DNA from: Streptomyces sp. NBC_00443
GTDB taxonomy: Bacteria; Actinomycetota; Actinomycetes; Streptomycetales; Streptomycetaceae
DNA: 64,000 nt
NCBI RefSeq assembly: GCF_036014175.1
Contig: NZ_CP107917.1
Span: 2,294,001 to 2,358,000, forward strand
Direction: 5' to 3'
The notes below the pieces were generated by a model, which searched no databases, was not told the DNA's origin, and worked only from the letters and a program-made list of their open reading frames with translations. Position 1 is the stretch's first letter. Every line of letters begins with the position of its first letter. Below are positions 59,883 through 64,000 of the stretch, piece after piece. The position numbers and the translations under genes are program-made.

Positions 59883-60434
59883 ATGGCCACACGGAAAATC
59901 ACAGCGGGGAGGCTGGCCACGACTGCGGCCGGCTTACTCCTCGCCACCGCCACATTCACGCTGGCCTCGCGTCAGCGGCGTCTGGAAGAGGCTCGCCTGC
60001 AGATGAGGCGGCTGGAACTCGAGGAACTGGCCTCCCGGCGCGAGGCGCTGGAGCACCAGCAGCGAATGCACTGGGAACTCCTGGCCAAGGCGATCGACGA
60101 CCCCTCGCTGGCCGCCGTCATCGACACCTACGACAAGAGCATCCCCGCCGAGAAACGGCGGCAGTTCTTCTACGCCAATGCCTGGTACGTCAACCTCTAC
60201 CACCTGTACCGGATGGGGATCCTGGACCTCGACGAGCTGTTCGGACGGCTGCGCGAGATCTTCCAGAGCCCCGTGCTGCGTGAATACTGGGAGGCTTCCC
60301 GAGGACAGCGCGCCACTCTGGAACCGTCGTCGGACGAGGCAAAGATCGGCCGCATGGTGGACGCGCTCATCAAGGACCTAGACGAGGCCGACACCGACGA
60401 ATGGTGGGTGGTGGGCAACCCGCCGATCATGTAA
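59883..60434 (+). CDS. DUF6082 family protein
   Basis: The 183-residue protein has an N-terminal membrane anchor (AGRLATTAAGLLLATATFTL), an adjacent coiled coil (QRRLEEARLQMRRLELEELA), then the soluble domain (KAIDDPSLAAVIDTYDKSIP, RQFFYANAWYVNLYHLYRMG, LDELFGRLREIFQSPVLREY) that defines the DUF6082 family of Streptomyces. It may act as a membrane-tethered partner of a regulator; no function is known. ATG 59883 follows TCGGGGGTAATTGAC. Confidence 0.85.
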   Translation: MATRKITAGRLATTAAGLLLATATFTLASRQRRLEEARLQMRRLELEELASRREALEHQQRMHWELLAKAIDDPSLAAVIDTYDKSIPAEKRRQFFYANAWYVNLYHLYRMGILDLDELFGRLREIFQSPVLREYWEASRGQRATLEPSSDEAKIGRMVDALIKDLDEADTDEWWVVGNPPIM

Positions 60435-60587
60435 TCACCCCTGCAGGGGACTCCCATGAGCAGGCGACGCGCACGCATCAGGAACCGGACCAGGACACTT
60501 CGCCCGTGCAGCCGCACAGTCATCACAAAGCCCAGTAAGGTGCTGCCAAATCACCAAGCCCAAGAACCTTCGAAGGACCGGTAACCC

Positions 60588-60824
60588 TTGAAAATCGTGC
60601 GCCGCATCGGTGTGCCTCCAAGCGCCCGGGGCAGTACATCGGGAGCCAACTGCCCCGATGTGTTCGAACTCAGTGACGGCAATTTCGCCGTCATCGGCAC
60701 CGAGGCCACCGAGGCGCTTGAGCCGGAACTGCCCGCCGACGCCGCCCGCGCCGACTACGAGCGCATCGTCATCGTCAGCCGGGAGACTCTCATCCGCGCC
60801 AAGGCAGACATCCCCGACGCCTGA
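60588..60824 (+). CDS. Small conserved Streptomyces protein of unknown function
   Basis: TTG 60588 after AAGGACCGGTAACCC gives 78 residues (KIVRRIGVPPSARGSTSGAN, PDVFELSDGNFAVIGTEATE, YERIVIVSRETLIRAKADIP). I remember near-identical small proteins in many Streptomyces, often near helix-turn-helix/DUF397 pairs or DUF6082 genes, but their role is unknown. It lies 153 bp after the DUF6082 gene and probably forms a pair with it. Confidence 0.75.
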   Translation: MKIVRRIGVPPSARGSTSGANCPDVFELSDGNFAVIGTEATEALEPELPADAARADYERIVIVSRETLIRAKADIPDA

Positions 60825-61026
60825 GACCACCGCACGAGCACGCGTCCACCCCAGACCCGTACCGTCACGCTCCCCCGGCCGCGCGCAACCGTTGAGCGAG
60901 CCGGGCCACCGACCCCGCGAGCAGCCGGCACCCCGTCACTGCTCGATCTCCACCGATGAGGCCTGGCGCCAGAACGGCTCCAGGCCACACGTGTGTCAGC
61001 CCCTCGAGCCGCCACCCCCACTCAAG

Positions 61027-61045
61027 TCAGGTTAGGCTCACCTCT
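61027..61045. promoter_or_regulatory. Predicted iron box over the promoter of the sucrase/ferredoxin-like gene
   Basis: TCAGGTTAGGCTCACCTCT at 61027-61045 matches the actinobacterial DmdR/IdeR consensus at about 16 of 19 positions. It contains a -10-like TAGGCT at 61033-61038 and ends directly at the GTG start, so repressor binding would block RNA polymerase. Confidence 0.8.
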
Positions 61046-61987
61046 GTGAGTACGTGCTCAACCGTCTCGCAGGACCTCGACGAGCCCATCGCGGGGACCG
61101 CGGCGAACGCGACGACCTGGCTGTTGCTGGAGCAGCCCGGCCCGTGGGGTGCCAAGGCGCTCACGCAGAGCCACCTAAATCCCGCCCTGGGCCGCGCCCT
61201 GGAGGCGGCCGCGCTGGGCACGAGCGTGCGCGTCGCGCTGATCCGTCGCCCCGGTCGGCACGCCGACTGCGGGATTCCGGCCGAGCGCCGGGTCTACGTG
61301 GCTCACACCACCCCTGGCAACGTATGGCTGCACTCCGCCACCACTCGCGACCCCCGGCACCTGCTCGACCTGGACTTCGCCGCGCTCGGCAGGGGCGACC
61401 ACCGCTCCTTCGGCTCGGCGCTCCAGGGGCGGCCCCACACCGGCGACCCGCTCGCGCTCGTCTGCACCAACGGCAAGCGGGACCGCTGCTGCGCGCTCCT
61501 CGGCCGCCCGCTCGCGGCCGAGCTCGCGGCCTCCGGCGTGGACGGCGTCTGGGAGGTCACCCATCTGGGGGGACACCGGTTCTCACCGACGCTGCTCGTA
61601 CTGCCGTACGGCTACGCCTACGGCCGGGCGCAGGCCCACGCCGTCAAGGATGTCCTGCACAGCGTCCAGCAAGGCCGGATCGTGGTCGAGGGGTGCCGCG
61701 GGAACTCGGCCTGGGAGCGACCGGGCCAGGCGGCCGAGCTGGCCGTGCGCTCGACTGCGGGCGAGTACGCCGCCGAAGCCCTGAGCGTCGTACGGACGGA
61801 CGGCGCGGCCCCGCGCTGGGAGGTGACGGTCGCCCACGTGGACGGGCGCCACTGGCGGGTCGTCGTCGCGCAGGAGGCCTCCGTGCCGCCGCGTCCCGAG
61901 AGCTGCGGTTCGGTGCTCGGCACGCCCGCGCGGATGGACGTCGTGGCGGTGCGTGAGCTCACGGTGACAACGGCACTCGCAAGCTGA
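61046..61987 (+). CDS. Sucrase/ferredoxin-like ([2Fe-2S] thioredoxin-fold) protein
   Basis: GTG 61046 gives 313 residues with no ribosome binding site upstream and a -10 element seven bases before, as for a leaderless transcript. The sucrase/ferredoxin-like domain is seen in ATTWLLLEQPGPWGAKAL, LVCTNGKRDRCCALLGRPLA with the Cys pair of the cluster-binding part, and EVTHLGGHRFSPTLLVLPYG with His ligands. In characterised relatives such proteins carry an unusual iron-sulfur cluster. An iron box at the promoter fits a role in iron limitation, perhaps ferric-siderophore reduction. Confidence 0.85.
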   Translation: MSTCSTVSQDLDEPIAGTAANATTWLLLEQPGPWGAKALTQSHLNPALGRALEAAALGTSVRVALIRRPGRHADCGIPAERRVYVAHTTPGNVWLHSATTRDPRHLLDLDFAALGRGDHRSFGSALQGRPHTGDPLALVCTNGKRDRCCALLGRPLAAELAASGVDGVWEVTHLGGHRFSPTLLVLPYGYAYGRAQAHAVKDVLHSVQQGRIVVEGCRGNSAWERPGQAAELAVRSTAGEYAAEALSVVRTDGAAPRWEVTVAHVDGRHWRVVVAQEASVPPRPESCGSVLGTPARMDVVAVRELTVTTALAS

Positions 61988-62088
61988 TCAGGTGCGTCGG
62001 CTCACCATCAGGTGGACCGGCTGCCCGACATCGATCAAGAGATCCACGCCACACCCCTCCAGGAGCGCCGACAGGCCCACGTACCGTC

Positions 62089-63771
62089 ATGGGTATGAGC
62101 CGCACTCCCCCCGCACGTCGCCTGCGCCTCGCTCTGCCCCGCCGGATGTTCGCGCAGGTGCTGCTGATGCAGGTGGCGATCGCCGCGGGAGTCGCGGTGC
62201 TCGCGACCGGCCTGTTCCTCGCACCGCTCAGCGACCAGCTGGACGACCAGGCGATGCGCCGCGCGCTGTCGATCGCGCAGACCACCGCGGTGCAGCCCCG
62301 CATCGCCGAGGACCTGCAGAGCACCCCCGCGACGACCGGCGGGCCGGTCCAGCGGGAGGCGGAGCGGATCCGCGAGGCCACCAAGGCCGAGTACGTCGTC
62401 GTGATGGACCGGCGTGGGGTGCGCTGGTCCCACCCCACGCCGGGCGAGGTCGGCAGGATCGTCTCGACCGACCCGGGCCAGGCTCTCGCCGGTCACGACG
62501 TCATGCAGATCGACGACGGCACTCTGGGCCGCACCGCCCGCGGCAAGGTACCGCTGCGCGACGACGACGGCAGGATCATCGGGGCGGTCTCGGTCGGCAT
62601 CGCCTACGACAGCGTGCGGGCAAGGCTGCTGCACGCCATCCCGGGGCTGCTGGCGTACGCGGGCGGCGCCCTTGCGGTCGGCGCGCTGGCCGCCTGGCTC
62701 ATCTCCCGCCGGGTCCAGCGACAGACCCGGGACCTGGCCTTCTCCGACATCTCGGCGCTGCTCGCGGAGCGCGAGGCGATGCTGCACGGCATCCGGGAGG
62801 GCGTCGTCGCGCTGGACCGCACCGGCCGCATCCGCCTCCTCAACGACGAGGCGCGGCGCTTGCTGGGTATCGGTGACGAGGCCGTCGGCAGGTCCCTCGA
62901 CGAGGCGCTCGGCGGGGGCCGTACGACGGACGTGCTGGCCGGCCGGGTGACGGGCACCGATCTGCTCACGGTCCGTGGTCAGCGCGTCCTGGTCGCCAAC
63001 CGCATGCCCACCGACGACGGCGGTGCCGTCGCCACCCTGCGCGACCGCACGGAGCTGGAGCAGCTCGGCCGGGAGCTCGACTCCACGCGCGGACTGATCG
63101 ACGCCCTGCGCGCCCAGGACCACGAGCATGCCAACCGGATGCACACGCTTCTCGGACTGCTCGAACTGGAGATGTACGACGACGCCGTGGAGTTCGTCGG
63201 GGAGGTGGTCGGCGATCACCGGGACACCGCCGAGCAGGTCGCCGAGAAGATCCAGGACCCGCTGCTCGCCGCCCTGTTGGTCGGCAAGGCGACCGTCGCG
63301 GCCGAGCGGGGCGTCGCACTGCGTCTCTCGGACCGCACCGGGCTCCCGGACCGGCTGATCGACCCCAGGGGGCTCGTCACGATCGTCGGCAACCTCGTGG
63401 ACAACGCTCTGGACGCCGCCGCGGGCACCGCACACGCGGCCGTTGAGGTCGAATTGCGTGCCGAGGGGCGGACCGCGACCCTCCGGGTGCGCGACACGGG
63501 GCCGGGAATCCCGGAGGAGCACCGCGAGTTGATCTTCACCGAGGGGTGGTCCACCAAGAAGCCCCCGGCTCACCGTGAGCGCGGCATCGGGCTCTCCCTG
63601 GTGCGCAGGTTCGCCGAACGGCAGGGTGGCAGCGCGACGGTGGGCGAGGCGGCCGGCGGCGGCGCGGAGTTCACCGTCATCCTGCCCGAGGCACTCGCCG
63701 AGCCGGATCTGGAGCCTGCTCTCGCCGTGCCGTCAGATGCGCAGACCGTCGCCGAGGAGGAGTCGCGATGA
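62089..63771 (+). CDS. CitA/DcuS-type sensor histidine kinase
   Basis: The 560-residue kinase has one membrane helix (MQVAIAAGVAVLATGLFLAP), an extracytoplasmic PAS-like ligand domain (residues about 45-180), a second helix (LLAYAGGALAVGALAAWLIS) and a cytoplasmic PAS domain (MLHGIREGVVALDRTGRIRL). The kinase core follows, with H345 in RAQDHEHANRMHTLLGLLEL, N-box NLVDNALDAA and DTGPGIP. This is the layout of the citrate/C4-dicarboxylate sensors. A second ATG two codons later (62095) is equally possible. The stop overlaps the next gene's start (ATGA). Confidence 0.9.
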   Translation: MGMSRTPPARRLRLALPRRMFAQVLLMQVAIAAGVAVLATGLFLAPLSDQLDDQAMRRALSIAQTTAVQPRIAEDLQSTPATTGGPVQREAERIREATKAEYVVVMDRRGVRWSHPTPGEVGRIVSTDPGQALAGHDVMQIDDGTLGRTARGKVPLRDDDGRIIGAVSVGIAYDSVRARLLHAIPGLLAYAGGALAVGALAAWLISRRVQRQTRDLAFSDISALLAEREAMLHGIREGVVALDRTGRIRLLNDEARRLLGIGDEAVGRSLDEALGGGRTTDVLAGRVTGTDLLTVRGQRVLVANRMPTDDGGAVATLRDRTELEQLGRELDSTRGLIDALRAQDHEHANRMHTLLGLLELEMYDDAVEFVGEVVGDHRDTAEQVAEKIQDPLLAALLVGKATVAAERGVALRLSDRTGLPDRLIDPRGLVTIVGNLVDNALDAAAGTAHAAVEVELRAEGRTATLRVRDTGPGIPEEHRELIFTEGWSTKKPPAHRERGIGLSLVRRFAERQGGSATVGEAAGGGAEFTVILPEALAEPDLEPALAVPSDAQTVAEEESR

Positions 63772-64000
63772 TCGAGGTCCTGGTCGTGGACGACGACACG
63801 CGCGTGGCGCGGGTAAACGCCGCCTACGTCGAGAAGGTGCCGGGATTCCACGTCGCCGGCGAGGCGCACAGCGCGGCCGAGGCGCTTCGTCAGGTGGAGG
63901 AGCTGCCCCGCGTGGACCTGGTCCTCATGGATCACTACCTGCCCGACGAGACGGGCCTCGCGGTCGTCCAGGAGATGCGCCGGCGCGGCCACCAGGCCGA
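63768..64000 (+). CDS. CitB/DcuR-type response regulator, partial at the window edge
   Basis: ATG 63768 opens a receiver domain, MIEVLVVDDDTRVARVNAAY with the acidic pocket Asp pair, and the acceptor Asp in VDLVLMDHYLPDETGLAVVQ. It runs off the right edge after 77 codons. By coupling to the kinase it is its cognate regulator, expected to carry a C-terminal helix-turn-helix and to control carboxylate uptake or use. Confidence 0.9.
   Translation, partial: MIEVLVVDDDTRVARVNAAYVEKVPGFHVAGEAHSAAEALRQVEELPRVDLVLMDHYLPDETGLAVVQEMRRRGHQA

Overview
The window is very GC-rich, densely coded chromosomal DNA with strong third-position GC bias, many GTG and TTG starts, purine-rich ribosome binding sites and many ATGA/GTGA stop-start overlaps. 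Together with SepH, a ptsH gene carrying a DasR-type operator, a ydaO (c-di-AMP) riboswitch before an M23 peptidase, CutRS, KdpDE and ParC, this points to a Streptomyces chromosome. No rRNA, tRNA, IS element or CRISPR array is visible.

Region 1 (1 to about 10.1 kb) looks like part of a biosynthetic gene cluster arranged as two divergent operons around a 228-bp control region (4011-4238). Leftward run two DegT/DnrJ/EryC1 aminotransferases (the second broken by a one-base frameshift), a UbiA-type prenyltransferase and the start of an FAD oxidoreductase that leaves the window. Rightward run two Gfo/Idh/MocA oxidoreductases, a TIM-barrel sugar isomerase/epimerase-like protein, an M20 hydrolase, an Ldh-family dehydrogenase and a small protein of unknown function. 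Two oxidoreductase plus aminotransferase pairs suggest two rounds of alcohol-to-ketone-to-amine chemistry on a sugar or cyclitol, with prenylation as a possible further step. I do not recognise the product.

Region 2 (10.1-17.6 kb) is loosely packed accessory DNA: an EF-hand protein, a UDP-sugar dehydrogenase, a small secreted protein, a flavin monooxygenase-like protein and a PAS-GAF-PP2C phosphatase, with long non-coding stretches. It ends at the 3' end of a TrmA/RumA-like RNA methyltransferase gene. A diverged copy of that 3' end lies 2.5 kb away at 15.0-15.2 kb, so this looks like an accessory/core boundary and possible old integration site.

Region 3 (17.6 kb to the end) is conserved core. 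It opens with a potassium-homeostasis neighbourhood: a KimA-like K+ importer, a possible 32-residue membrane protein, two TrkA-type K+ gating subunits, then (after a DUF3159 gene interrupted by an in-frame TGA and an OB-fold protein) the KdpE/KdpD pair without kdpFABC beside it. Next come an alginate-lyase-like secreted protein, the thioesterase/dut/DUF3710 operon, DUF4193, CutS/CutR, an inositol monophosphatase, ferrochelatase, a major facilitator transporter behind a probable iron box, a sugar-lactone oxidase, SepH, a sulfurtransferase, a VOC protein, thymidine kinase, an alkaline-phosphatase-superfamily enzyme, DUF5998, a GNAT/acyl-CoA-ligase fusion, HPr, a GntR regulator, a secreted M23 peptidase under a c-di-AMP riboswitch, a pair of M16 peptidases, ParC, a COG0523 metallochaperone GTPase, two Streptomyces hypothetical proteins, an iron-box-controlled and probably leaderless sucrase/ferredoxin-like gene, and a CitA/DcuS-type two-component system cut by the right edge.

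Three genes carry lesions: the DegT frameshift near 1846-1850, a probable kdpD 3'-end frameshift near 25350-25373, and the in-frame TGA at 23652-23654. The first two sit at homopolymers, so sequencing or assembly error must be considered before calling them biology.
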